Assembly (NCBI GenBank): GCA_002400985.2 | Contig: NVRX02000004.1 | Coordinates: 1 to 35,110 of the forward strand | Direction of reading: 5' to 3' | DNA from: Candidatus Wolfebacteria bacterium | Lineage (GTDB): Bacteria; Patescibacteriota; Minisyncoccia; Phycocordibacterales; Phycocordibacteraceae | DNA length: 35,110 bases | Shown here: positions 9,153 to 18,742 of the stretch, piece by piece | How positions within the stretch are numbered: the first letter of the stretch is position 1 | How the letters are laid out: every line of letters starts with the position of its first letter | Translations under genes and position numbers: made by a program | Notes under the pieces: generated by a model | The model's input: the letters and a program-made list of their open reading frames with translations, nothing else | Database searches by the model: none | Told to the model about the DNA's origin: nothing

Positions 9153-10517
9153 TTATTTGCAAACTTCTTTAAAAACAGAATTTGCAAGCCTTTTGCCAGA
9201 AAAACCATCAAATGGCGTAACAAACATCTCTACAATCTTCTCTCTTCCTTCTTTATCTTTCAGTGGGTCAGAAATATAATCATTTATATTTTGCGCCAAC
9301 TCTTCAGAACTCTCTGGTAATGCTACGCCACCAGTACTAACAAGCTTTTCATAATGATCAAAGTGATCATATAAACGTCCCACTTCTTCCCAATAAGAAA
9401 TCTTTCTATTTTTTGAATCAAAATTTATACATATTGTCGGCCGACCAAACACTGCAGCATCAATTGAAAGTGTTGAGGCAATGTTTATGATGACATCTGA
9501 GTGATACATAAGATTTATAAACTTTTCAGTGTCAGAAAAAGAAATTTTTGTTTTATCCATAAATATTGGATCTAAAACAACGTGTTTCAGGTTCTCAAGA
9601 CCGTACTCTTCAATACTAAACAAAGAGGCAGGATGTGGCCTAAAAATAACTTGTGCAGACTCCTTTATTGCCCTTTTTTCTATAGCTTTATTTAGAATTC
9701 CAGGCAATTCATCCTCGCTATAATAAAAATCAGACCCTCCAAGAAAAATAAGCTTCTTTGAAGAGTCTAATCCAAGTTTTTTAAAAAAGTCTTTTTTGGA
9801 CATTAAATATTTCTGAGAGTTTTTATATAAATCATAGTGAGGTAATCCAATTACTTTTGTCTTAATAAGACTTGTGTTAATACTTTGAAATTTTTCTGCA
9901 GCTTCAACAAGCCATTTGTTTTGAAAAATAAATGTATCCGGGATAACAGCCAACAAACCATGGTTATTTAAATTGTCCCAACTTCTTACCATTCCAATTA
10001 AGTTAATTTTTCTTTTTTTAGCTTCAATTGCAACATGTACATCAAACTCATTATCGATTAGTGACGGGGTAAATACACTATCAAAATTACCGCGTTCAAA
10101 GACTTCTTGAATTCTTTTTGGGGTAGTAATTTTTAAAACTAATTGCCGTATAAAAAATTGATACCATGCAAATGGAGCGAGCACCTTTCCAATAAAGCTT
10201 TTTACCAATGTAGACGAGAGCCTTGCTTGGTCTTTTTTTAAGGCCCTCATTCTGTATGTTGTAACGCTGTGCGATTGCATTCCTGTCCTTACCAAAAAAT
10301 TTATAATTTTTTGGTAAGGAGTTCGTGACTCGTGAACAAATCCTTCCACAATTACATCTGGAGGTGTTTTTTCATTAAAATACTTTATTTTTTCACTCTC
10401 TACGAGAAGAGTAATTTTATTTTCTATGTTTAGTTTTTGAAATTCAGGCCAAAAATCTGTATCAAATATATTTCGACGAATAATATCTTTTGAGAAAACT
10501 AAAAGTATATTTTTCAT
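9153..10517 (-). CDS. GT-B-fold glycosyltransferase / CDP-glycerol glycerophosphotransferase-like
   Basis: 454 aa; VIFRPHPAS, SDVIINIASTLSIDAAVFGRPTICINFD. Confidence 0.6.
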   Translation of the reverse strand: MKNILLVFSKDIIRRNIFDTDFWPEFQKLNIENKITLLVESEKIKYFNEKTPPDVIVEGFVHESRTPYQKIINFLVRTGMQSHSVTTYRMRALKKDQARLSSTLVKSFIGKVLAPFAWYQFFIRQLVLKITTPKRIQEVFERGNFDSVFTPSLIDNEFDVHVAIEAKKRKINLIGMVRSWDNLNNHGLLAVIPDTFIFQNKWLVEAAEKFQSINTSLIKTKVIGLPHYDLYKNSQKYLMSKKDFFKKLGLDSSKKLIFLGGSDFYYSEDELPGILNKAIEKRAIKESAQVIFRPHPASLFSIEEYGLENLKHVVLDPIFMDKTKISFSDTEKFINLMYHSDVIINIASTLSIDAAVFGRPTICINFDSKNRKISYWEEVGRLYDHFDHYEKLVSTGGVALPESSEELAQNINDYISDPLKDKEGREKIVEMFVTPFDGFSGKRLANSVFKEVCK

Positions 10518-11353
10518 ACTGGTTTTTTAGAAGCCTCTATAATATACGTTTTAAATCCATCTGGTTTTTCAGCATTGAGACTAATCTTATATGAAAAACT
10601 ATTTTTTTCAAAAAAGTTTAAAATATCAGACAAATTATTATCTTCAACACCAAAGGCGTAATGATACTCCATAAGTATAGACTTGATGTTCTTTGAAGAT
10701 GCAGCTGCACTCAAATCCTTAAACACTGATCCTTCTGAAAGTTGTACATCTATTTTTAACAAATCAACATCTTCATCAATATATTCAGAAAGTTTACTTT
10801 TTCTTACTGTAACTTCTGTGCCTCCTCGTCTCTCTTCTAAAGAGGTTGTCGATGCAAGAGACATTCCTTCTCGAATAAATAAACTAACCGTACCTTCTGA
10901 ATCTGAAAGAGCCGTGCTGCACACGCTTACACCCTTCAGGTTATTTGCTTCTATATTTTTCTCTAAAAGGGCAACGACGTCCGGAGAAGGTTCAAATACT
11001 TTTATTTTCGCACCTGGATACAGGTGTTTGAAATATAATACTGATACTCCTATATTTCCGCCACAGTCATAGATCGTTGGGTTGTTTTTCTTGAATTTAA
11101 AATAATACGCCTCATCTATAAATATTTCTTCTATTAACATCTCTAATTCAGAAATAGTTTTAAAATAAATTTTAAAACCTAAAAATTTAATTGATTTTAA
11201 ATGTAAAATACGACCATTTAAAAAATTAGCAAAAGCAATCTTTGTATAGAAATAGAACAAAGAAACCTTCTCCAAAATTTTTGTATTTTTGCTAAAAAAG
11301 ATTTTGGCTATGTTTAAAAAATATTTCTTTATTCTGTGTTGAATATTTTTCAT
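10514..11353 (-). CDS. FkbM family methyltransferase (divergent motif)
   Basis: IYDCGGNIGVSVLYFKHLYPGAKIKVFEPSP...LLKIDVQLSEGS. Confidence 0.85.
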   Translation of the reverse strand: MKNIQHRIKKYFLNIAKIFFSKNTKILEKVSLFYFYTKIAFANFLNGRILHLKSIKFLGFKIYFKTISELEMLIEEIFIDEAYYFKFKKNNPTIYDCGGNIGVSVLYFKHLYPGAKIKVFEPSPDVVALLEKNIEANNLKGVSVCSTALSDSEGTVSLFIREGMSLASTTSLEERRGGTEVTVRKSKLSEYIDEDVDLLKIDVQLSEGSVFKDLSAAASSKNIKSILMEYHYAFGVEDNNLSDILNFFEKNSFSYKISLNAEKPDGFKTYIIEASKKPV

Positions 11354-11356
11354 ATA

Positions 11357-12259
11357 TTATTTCTTAAGAGCAACTAACATAATGTGAGAAAAGCTTCGCG
11401 CATTCAAGTCAATTACCCTACTCACGTCACTTACAAAAGATATTTTAAATTTAGCTTTTTCAAGACTGGAGACTATACCTGAAAGTAAGTTTGTCTCTCC
11501 AGAAATAGAATGGTACTCCATCGTTATACGTCTTATTTTTTGCAGCACATTACTTTCTGAGAGTTCCTCAATAACTTGACCTTCTGCACCCTCTATATCT
11601 ATCTTGAGAAAGTCTACTTCTTTTGTAATGTAACTAGATAATTTTACTACACAAACTTTGATACTCTTTTTCATGTTTGATTTATCATGAGTGTCGGTCA
11701 TTCCTTTAGAAATAGTTGCAGCCCTTTTGTCTCCAAACATCTCAATTTCTCCCTCCTCTGCGCCAACAGCCTTTGTAATTATCTCAACATCAACTAAATT
11801 ATTATTTGTAATATTTCTTTGTAAGATTTCAGCATTTTCAGGAAGCGCTTCAAACACCTTAATGTGTGCGCCTGGGTATAGGTATTTAAAATACAGTACT
11901 GACATTCCAATATTTCCACCACAATCTATTATACAAGGACTTTCTTTTTCAGAATCAAAATAATAATTATCTTCTAAAAATATTTCCCTAAATGTCCAAT
12001 AGAAATCTGAAAAGTCATCGAATTCAATAACAAAAGAAAGAAAACGTTGTTTTTTAACATTAAGAAATCTTCCGTCAAAAAACCTATTAAAAATGATGAG
12101 AACATACGAATAGAAAAATATTAATTTTTGGGAAAATAAAAGATATTTTTTGGAAAAAATATTCTTAATATCAGAGTGTATTTCTTTAATTTTTATAAAC
12201 ATATGTTTATTTAATAGATTTTTGAATGTTTCTAAATTTCCTATATTTCTAAACATCAA
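11357..12259 (-). CDS. FkbM family methyltransferase
   Basis: IIDCGGNIGMSVLYFKYLYPGAHIKVFEALPEN...FLKIDIEGAEGQV. Confidence 0.9.
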   Translation of the reverse strand: MMFRNIGNLETFKNLLNKHMFIKIKEIHSDIKNIFSKKYLLFSQKLIFFYSYVLIIFNRFFDGRFLNVKKQRFLSFVIEFDDFSDFYWTFREIFLEDNYYFDSEKESPCIIDCGGNIGMSVLYFKYLYPGAHIKVFEALPENAEILQRNITNNNLVDVEIITKAVGAEEGEIEMFGDKRAATISKGMTDTHDKSNMKKSIKVCVVKLSSYITKEVDFLKIDIEGAEGQVIEELSESNVLQKIRRITMEYHSISGETNLLSGIVSSLEKAKFKISFVSDVSRVIDLNARSFSHIMLVALKK

Positions 12260-12288
12260 CTATTAAATGCATATTACAGAAATACTGA

Positions 12289-13431
12289 CTAATTAGCAAA
12301 AAGGTGCTTGAAAATCCTATCTGCTCTCTTCTTCCACGAATAATCTTCAATATCTGCTCTTGCTGCTTTTGATCTCTCAAATCTGTCTTCATCTTTGAAA
12401 ACACTCTTTATTATTGAAGCTAATTTTTTTGGATTGTCTGGCTCAACCAAATAAGAATTAGAGGTGTTCAGTATTTCAGATATTGAGGGTATATTTGAGG
12501 CTAAAATAGGAGTTTTGCTTGCCATGTATTCAAATAGTTTCATTGGTGAAGTATAGAATTTTGAAATATCTTGTTTTGCGGTATTTGGTAAAATAAGTAA
12601 ATCTGACGACCTTTGCCAAAGAGGTATTTCTGCATGAGGTTTAAAACCAAGGATAACAATATTTTGCACATGCCCATACTTTAACCTAAAGGAATCAACT
12701 CCATCTGAGGTCCCTCCTACAAATAAAATTTCAAAAGTATTAGAAAGTTGTTTCGCTGCCTCTGCAAGAATATCAACGCCCTTCCAATCGTATAAATGTC
12801 CTGTATATAGAATTATCTTTTTTTTATTTGAGAAAGTATATTTTAACTTTTCCCTAGCTTCTTTTTTTGATTCTGGAATATCAAATTCTGAAATCTCTAC
12901 AGCGTTTCTCTCTAAAAAAGTTTTTCCGGCAACTTGTGGAAAATCTTTTTTAATCTTTTTTAATTTCCACTTATTTGTAACAAGAACCCACCTAACATTA
13001 GAGAACAGCATTCCATAAAACCATTTTTTCTTTTCTGGATAGTCGTGAACTTCAAAAAGAGTATTTTTGAAAAATAGTGAAGCAAACAATAATGGTAATG
13101 TTTCATTTGTATATATAATATCTTCTCTTTTTGCATTTCTTAAAAGGAAAAGGACTGATGAAAGAGAGTAGAAAAAAAGACTTACGTAAAAAGAAAGATT
13201 TCCCAAAAAACTAAAGAGGTCTATTGTTGGAACATATTTAACTTCAAAATTGTCTTTAACATTATAATACTTTACAAAAGGTTCCTTTTTTGCTTTAAAT
13301 CTTTTTGGTACAATCAAAACAACTTTTGCACCAAGATTAGAAAAAGATTCACAACTTTTTGCTGCAAAAAGAGAAGCTGCCTTCTCGCTTGGGAATCTGC
13401 CATGAAATAATAAAAATATTTTTTTATTCAT
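12289..13431 (-). CDS. Glycosyltransferase family 4/1-like
   Basis: HGRFPSEKAASLFAAK..., ILYTGHLYDWKGVDILAEAA, SPMKLFEYMASKTPILASNIPSISEIL. Start MNKKIF (13431). Confidence 0.88.
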   Translation of the reverse strand: MNKKIFLLFHGRFPSEKAASLFAAKSCESFSNLGAKVVLIVPKRFKAKKEPFVKYYNVKDNFEVKYVPTIDLFSFLGNLSFYVSLFFYSLSSVLFLLRNAKREDIIYTNETLPLLFASLFFKNTLFEVHDYPEKKKWFYGMLFSNVRWVLVTNKWKLKKIKKDFPQVAGKTFLERNAVEISEFDIPESKKEAREKLKYTFSNKKKIILYTGHLYDWKGVDILAEAAKQLSNTFEILFVGGTSDGVDSFRLKYGHVQNIVILGFKPHAEIPLWQRSSDLLILPNTAKQDISKFYTSPMKLFEYMASKTPILASNIPSISEILNTSNSYLVEPDNPKKLASIIKSVFKDEDRFERSKAARADIEDYSWKKRADRIFKHLFAN

Positions 13432-14296
13432 ATTTCCAATCATTTAAAGACCTGCCCAAAAGAATCTCCAGCTTCTCTATGTCACATTTGTACAGTTCCC
13501 AAAGTTTTTTCTTGTAAGATTCTAATAAAACTTCTTTTTCCTCTTTTGTATCCCCTGCACTATTTGCGTTACGTAAGTAATTTAACAGATCAGCTATTTT
13601 AAAGAATTTTAATAACTTAATTAGAACTCTCCAAAAAAAATATTTCTTTTTACGTAATCTACCAGAAAAAAGTTTTTCAAACCAATTAAATTTAAAATTA
13701 AGATTTTTTGACTTATTTATCTCTCTTAAGAGTGACCCAGGAACAAAAGTGTTGTTTACACCAAGGAAACTATAAATATTTTGAATGAATGCTTCAGCAT
13801 CCTTTTTATGGTCATCATGAATCACAATCAAAACTTTTTCTTTGTCAAAATATTTATAAATGTTTTGTAAATATTTATAATATGCGCTTTGCTCAATAAT
13901 GTGTCGACGATCTTCTGTAAAAAGCTCACCAAAGTCTTTAATACCAACATTTTTTCTTTTCACATACAAAAAATGAGAAAATGCTCTTTCGATTGGATTT
14001 CTAAGTGAGATAAGGATTTTTGTGTCTGGATAATCCTCCTTTATTCTTTTCAAGGCTTTTTCCTCAAAAATATATTCTGGACAAAATTCTCCTGTAATCT
14101 TATCTTCGTAATTTTTAAAGAAAGTTTTGTAGAAACCTAACCCTCTTTTGTAATTGTGGTCATGGTCAAAAAAATGAACCTCTTTCCACGTTGGCGTGCA
14201 AATTTCTGGGTGTTCCTGTAAGCATTTAGCAATCCACGTAGTGCCTGACCTTGAAGTTCCAACGCCAACAAAATCAACTGTGAAGTTTTTACCCAT
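13424..14296 (-). CDS. Sulfotransferase domain protein
   Basis: 5'-PSB motif VGVGTSRSGTTWIAKCLQEHPEICTPTWKEVHFFD; 3'-PB motif ILISLRNPIERAFSHF. Confidence 0.9.
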   Translation of the reverse strand: MGKNFTVDFVGVGTSRSGTTWIAKCLQEHPEICTPTWKEVHFFDHDHNYKRGLGFYKTFFKNYEDKITGEFCPEYIFEEKALKRIKEDYPDTKILISLRNPIERAFSHFLYVKRKNVGIKDFGELFTEDRRHIIEQSAYYKYLQNIYKYFDKEKVLIVIHDDHKKDAEAFIQNIYSFLGVNNTFVPGSLLREINKSKNLNFKFNWFEKLFSGRLRKKKYFFWRVLIKLLKFFKIADLLNYLRNANSAGDTKEEKEVLLESYKKKLWELYKCDIEKLEILLGRSLNDWKYE

Positions 14297-15944
14297 TTTT
14301 TATAACGAGATAATTACCCATTACCAAAATATCAAACCCTGTTGAAAAGAAGCATCGCAGGGCATCTCGTGGAGTACACACAATTGGCTCACCGCTATCA
14401 TTGAATGAGGTGTTGAGCGTCATTGGATATCCATTAATTTTTTCAATTTCCTTTAGAAGGTTGTAGTACCTTTCATTTTGTTCTTTTCGAACTGTTTGAA
14501 TCCTACTACTTCCATCAACATGAGTAATTGCAGGAAAAGTGTACCTAAAGTCATCTTGCAAATAGAATGTATGAAGCATATACGGACTGTCTTTTGCTTT
14601 GTCTACACCTTTGAAAAACTTTGTAGCAGACTCCTCTGCTACAGACGGAGCAAATGGACGCCAAACCTCCCGGTGCTTAATTTCAACATTTACCTTGGCT
14701 GCAATATCTTTAATTGTAGGGTCAGCAAGAATTGTTCTGTTCCCAAGAGCTCTAGGCCCCATCTCCATTCTCCCCTGGAACCAACCAACCATTTTCCCAT
14801 CGGTAACATACCTAGCTGTAATCTCTTCTATATTTTTATGGTACTTATAATTTACTTTTGACTCCTTAAGAACTTTTTCAATTTCATCATTTGAAAAACC
14901 AGGACCCCAATACGCATGAATGAGAGTCATGTCTGGATTATCACCAACCATTGCAGAGACTTCCATTGCAGCACCCAGAGCAATACCTCCATCATGTGCA
15001 GCAGGTTGAATAAATAAATCATCACAAAAATCTTGCTCCAATAACCTACTATTTGTATTGCAATTTAATGCAACACCTCCAGCTAAAGCGAAATTCCTTA
15101 TACCGGTCTTTTCGTACGCTTCTTTTGCAAGGTTCACAACAGAGTCTTCAAGCGCTTTCTGTAGACTGGCTGCAAGATCTTTATGATCCTGCGTTATTTC
15201 TTCTCCTCGATTTCTTGCAAGATGCCCGTATAATTTTCCAATATTCCTACGGTCTATTTTATAGTTATTGTGATTTTGAATATTTAAAATTGTAGAAAAA
15301 TCGTATTTTGGTTCTCCATAACTAGCCAACCCCATTGTCTTTCCTTCTCCATGTACACCCATACTTAAAAGCCCTGTAACACGTGTATATACGAGACCAA
15401 TAGAATTCCATTTCTTTTTTGTAAACATTCCTCCAAGTGGAATATCCCAAATTCTTTTCAGAATCCCATCTTTACCCTCAAAAAAAGCAAAGCTTTCTGT
15501 CTCCCCAGAACCATCAATAGTGAGTACATTCGCCTCTTTAAACCCAGAACACCGATACGTACTTGCTGCATGTGAAAGATGGTGACCTACATACTCAACC
15601 CTTGCCCCAGACTGTTTTTTTAAACCTCGCAAATAAAGAGTGAAGAAAATATAATTAACAATATCTTTCATCAAATTTGTTGGATATAGATTTATTCTCC
15701 CTTTTTTAATAAAAGCAAGAGGGTCATAGGCCACAGCGATCACATCTACGTCTTTAAACTTTATACCACCTTCCTTTAAACAATAATCCACACTTAACTT
15801 TGGATAACCTCGCGCATGTCGAAGACGGTTAAATCGTTCTTCCTCTGCTGTTGCGACAATTTTTCCGTCTTTAACTAATGCAGCAGCGCTATCATGCTGC
15901 CAAGAAATCATGTTTGGTACCTGGTTTATGCCTAGAATATTCAT
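14289..15944 (-). CDS. Carbamoyltransferase (NodU/CmcH family)
   Basis: MNILGINQVPNMISWQHDSAAALVKDGKIVATAEEERFNR; VGHHLSHAASTY; VNLAKEAYEKTG..LAGGVALNCNTN; GRMEMGPRALGNRTILADP. Confidence 0.95.
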   Translation of the reverse strand: MNILGINQVPNMISWQHDSAAALVKDGKIVATAEEERFNRLRHARGYPKLSVDYCLKEGGIKFKDVDVIAVAYDPLAFIKKGRINLYPTNLMKDIVNYIFFTLYLRGLKKQSGARVEYVGHHLSHAASTYRCSGFKEANVLTIDGSGETESFAFFEGKDGILKRIWDIPLGGMFTKKKWNSIGLVYTRVTGLLSMGVHGEGKTMGLASYGEPKYDFSTILNIQNHNNYKIDRRNIGKLYGHLARNRGEEITQDHKDLAASLQKALEDSVVNLAKEAYEKTGIRNFALAGGVALNCNTNSRLLEQDFCDDLFIQPAAHDGGIALGAAMEVSAMVGDNPDMTLIHAYWGPGFSNDEIEKVLKESKVNYKYHKNIEEITARYVTDGKMVGWFQGRMEMGPRALGNRTILADPTIKDIAAKVNVEIKHREVWRPFAPSVAEESATKFFKGVDKAKDSPYMLHTFYLQDDFRYTFPAITHVDGSSRIQTVRKEQNERYYNLLKEIEKINGYPMTLNTSFNDSGEPIVCTPRDALRCFFSTGFDILVMGNYLVIKNG

Positions 15945-15992
15945 TGTTTTGTAGTATATATCCTTTGATTTTGTATTACAAACACACCAACC

Positions 15993-16808
15993 TTAAGATG
16001 CAAGATCTTTATCAAAAAAATATTTGCAATATGTTTTGAATGTAACCCACTGTAAATATAATCGATTTAACTCGTATTGAGCAGGAATACCCTTTTTCCT
16101 AAATCGAAGCCTTACATACACCATTTTTATAAAGGTTTTTAATGACTCTACAGAAGGGCTATATACACCACGCATTAAAAACCTTTTGAGAGTTTGTTTT
16201 TGAGCTTTAACCATTACATCTACTCTATATACAACTTTCTTTTTATATTCTTTAAAGTCTAACTCCTCTTCTAAAAGAACATACCAAGGCTCGTTTATAA
16301 TCCCAACCAAAATGGTTTTATCAAAAAATATTTTTTCGTGTATTTTTTTCTTAAAACGAGCTCCTGATTTTTTATTAAAAAACCTAGTTTGATAATACTC
16401 TTTAAATGTTCTGTATTTTATTGATAGGTCTGGACTCGTTTTTACATACCGAACTTTATATATTAAAAAGCTCTCTTTGTTATCTTCAACAATACTTCGA
16501 ATACGATTTACTAGTTCCTTGGAGATAACCTCATCAGAATCTATATAAAAAAACCAATCATGCTTTGCTGCATCAAGAGAAATGTTTCTCTCTTTTGCAA
16601 AATCTTCTATAGGGTTTCCTGGATTACTTTGCGAAACTACTTTGCAGCCATATTCTTTAGCAATTTCTAAAGTCCCGTCTGTGCTTCCTCCATCTGTAAT
16701 AATAATTTCATCAAAATCCTTCAATCCCTCAAGAAGTCGCGGCAACTCATTTGCAACATTATAAGTTAAAACTCCAACAGAACACGATATTTTTTTATTG
16801 TTGCTCAT
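15993..16808 (-). CDS. Glycosyltransferase family 2
   Basis: CSVGVLTYNVANELPRLLEGLKDFDEIIITDGGSTDGTLEIAKEYG...WFFYIDSDEVIS. Confidence 0.92.
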   Translation of the reverse strand: MSNNKKISCSVGVLTYNVANELPRLLEGLKDFDEIIITDGGSTDGTLEIAKEYGCKVVSQSNPGNPIEDFAKERNISLDAAKHDWFFYIDSDEVISKELVNRIRSIVEDNKESFLIYKVRYVKTSPDLSIKYRTFKEYYQTRFFNKKSGARFKKKIHEKIFFDKTILVGIINEPWYVLLEEELDFKEYKKKVVYRVDVMVKAQKQTLKRFLMRGVYSPSVESLKTFIKMVYVRLRFRKKGIPAQYELNRLYLQWVTFKTYCKYFFDKDLAS

Positions 16809-17412
16809 ATATAGCTATGGTCCACTTTTGTGCAGCAGTTTCTACACAATACCGCTTTATCTTCCCAAAGTACAAACGTATGTAAACATAAATAAAAAGC
16901 GACCTCCAAGACCTGTAATAAGAAAATATTGTGTTTCCTTCATACATTTTCTTTAAACGCTTTAAAAAAGATGTTATTGGGACATAATAAATAACCTCAT
17001 TACAAATCACAACATCTGCATTCTTTACTTCTTTTGGTATTTCTTTTGATAAATCAATGCATTTATATTCTCCAACTGGGAACGATTTCTTTGCTGATGC
17101 AAGAGCTACTTCTGATATATCGACACCAAGATAGTAAGATATTGGAACCTTCAATCTAATAAAAGCTGCTCCTAAGCCCCCATTTCCACAACCAAGATCA
17201 ACAACAGAAATAGGTTGATTTATTTTTTTTGAAAGCTGGAGGCAATATTCGGCAATATATTCTGTATTTGGCTGCACAAAAGTAATAAGCCTTTTCCAGG
17301 CTCCACCTTCATACTGATCCTCCCACTCTTCCTTAGATAGAATTGAAGAAACAACTTCCTTGCCATGGAAGAATTTATAAAATATTCTACTTATTTTTTT
17401 CCACGGAACCAT
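16795..17412 (-). CDS. Class I SAM-dependent methyltransferase
   Basis: ISVVDLGCGNGGLGAAFIRLKVPISYYLGVDISEVAL. Confidence 0.85.
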   Translation of the reverse strand: MVPWKKISRIFYKFFHGKEVVSSILSKEEWEDQYEGGAWKRLITFVQPNTEYIAEYCLQLSKKINQPISVVDLGCGNGGLGAAFIRLKVPISYYLGVDISEVALASAKKSFPVGEYKCIDLSKEIPKEVKNADVVICNEVIYYVPITSFLKRLKKMYEGNTIFSYYRSWRSLFIYVYIRLYFGKIKRYCVETAAQKWTIAIYEQQ

Positions 17413-18167
17413 GAGATTATTTTATTATAACTTTGCATTGCATACTTTGTTCGTAAAACAAAGAGAATAAAAGGCATTGTTCTGTCTATCTGCACGCGCC
17501 GAAGTCGATAGAGATTATCCTCTTTGTTTATAACACCTTCAGTAATGCCAAACCCAGCCTCAAAACCGAGGCTCTTTACCCCATCTTCAACTTCTTTATT
17601 TCTATGACCAGAAGCATATGCAACGTACTTGGGTATTTTACCGGTATACGAAATAATATCTTCACGACAACCACCTAACTCTTCTTTGAATTTTTCCCGT
17701 GAAAGATCTTTTAAATTTAAATGATCCCTTCCGTGCACCTCAAAAGAAATAAGCTTTGAATCATGCATTTCTTTTATCTGCTCTTTATTTAAACGGTCAA
17801 TATTTGAGAGTTTATTTTTTTTGTCTAGATTTGAAGTTAAAAATACTGCTGCAGGGATTTTGTACTTTTTTAATATTGGAAAAATATTTGTATATGTATC
17901 CAAATAACCATCGTCAATTGTAATTGCAATTTCAGTTCTTTTTAACTCTCTTTCTCCTTTTGCATACGAAACAACATCATCTAGATGAATAATTTTATAA
18001 TGTTCGATAAGAAATTCTATCTGCCTCTCAAATAAAGGAAGAGGCACATCATATTTCGTAGCTCCTCCAGAAACTGAATGGTACATAAGCACTGAAACAT
18101 GTGGCTTCTCCCCAACAAACACGCGTGTAAGCCAAAGTAGTATTATTTTTGTATAGCCACGAATCAT
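17391..18167 (-). CDS. Polysaccharide deacetylase family protein
   Basis: VSVLMYHSVSGG...EIAITIDDGYLDTYTNIFPILKKYKIPAAVFLTS...SFEVHGRDHLNL. Confidence 0.92.
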   Translation of the reverse strand: MIRGYTKIILLWLTRVFVGEKPHVSVLMYHSVSGGATKYDVPLPLFERQIEFLIEHYKIIHLDDVVSYAKGERELKRTEIAITIDDGYLDTYTNIFPILKKYKIPAAVFLTSNLDKKNKLSNIDRLNKEQIKEMHDSKLISFEVHGRDHLNLKDLSREKFKEELGGCREDIISYTGKIPKYVAYASGHRNKEVEDGVKSLGFEAGFGITEGVINKEDNLYRLRRVQIDRTMPFILFVLRTKYAMQSYNKIISWFRGKK

Positions 18168-18742
18168 ATTTTTATTGTCTCACAGGAACCTGTGTGTACA
18201 TTATAGTTACTCTCTTTTAATAATTTAGACAAAATCTTCTCATGTAAAGCAGAAACGTTTAAAAGCTGTTCGTCTTCTTCTTTAGATTTTGTCCGTGAAA
18301 AAACCCTCCCGCGCTTTCTTGCATATTCTTCTTGGGTAGATCTGGGTACAACAATATGAAAATAAATGTCTGTAATCTTTGGCATACTATAAAAAAGGGA
18401 TTCTATTTCCTTTTTGGAAAGTGGTTCATCAGATAGATTCATGATGTTTTGAAGGAGTCCCTCATCAATAACTCTTGTGCCCACAACGGGCACCGTATAG
18501 CGAGCAAGACGTACTCCAAGTCCATTGACGAACTTTGTATACATTCTGCCCTTTGAATGCTTTGCTATAAGTAAAAATATTTTGAAGGTAAAAATTGGAT
18601 ACTTAAACCAAAAAATCAACGCATACTGCAGGATTACAAATTTTGTATTAAGAACAGGTCTTTCATACTCATCTTTTGCGCACAAAATGTCTGCACATGT
18701 TGTTTTCCCTACTGCAGGTAAACCAAAAATCTCAATAATCAT
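18164..18742 (-). CDS. P-loop kinase-like protein (thymidylate kinase-like fold), function unknown
   Basis: Walker A MIIEIFGLPAVGKTT; VIDEGLLQN Walker-B-like; RKRGRVF LID-like. Confidence 0.7.
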   Translation of the reverse strand: MIIEIFGLPAVGKTTCADILCAKDEYERPVLNTKFVILQYALIFWFKYPIFTFKIFLLIAKHSKGRMYTKFVNGLGVRLARYTVPVVGTRVIDEGLLQNIMNLSDEPLSKKEIESLFYSMPKITDIYFHIVVPRSTQEEYARKRGRVFSRTKSKEEDEQLLNVSALHEKILSKLLKESNYNVHTGSCETIKI

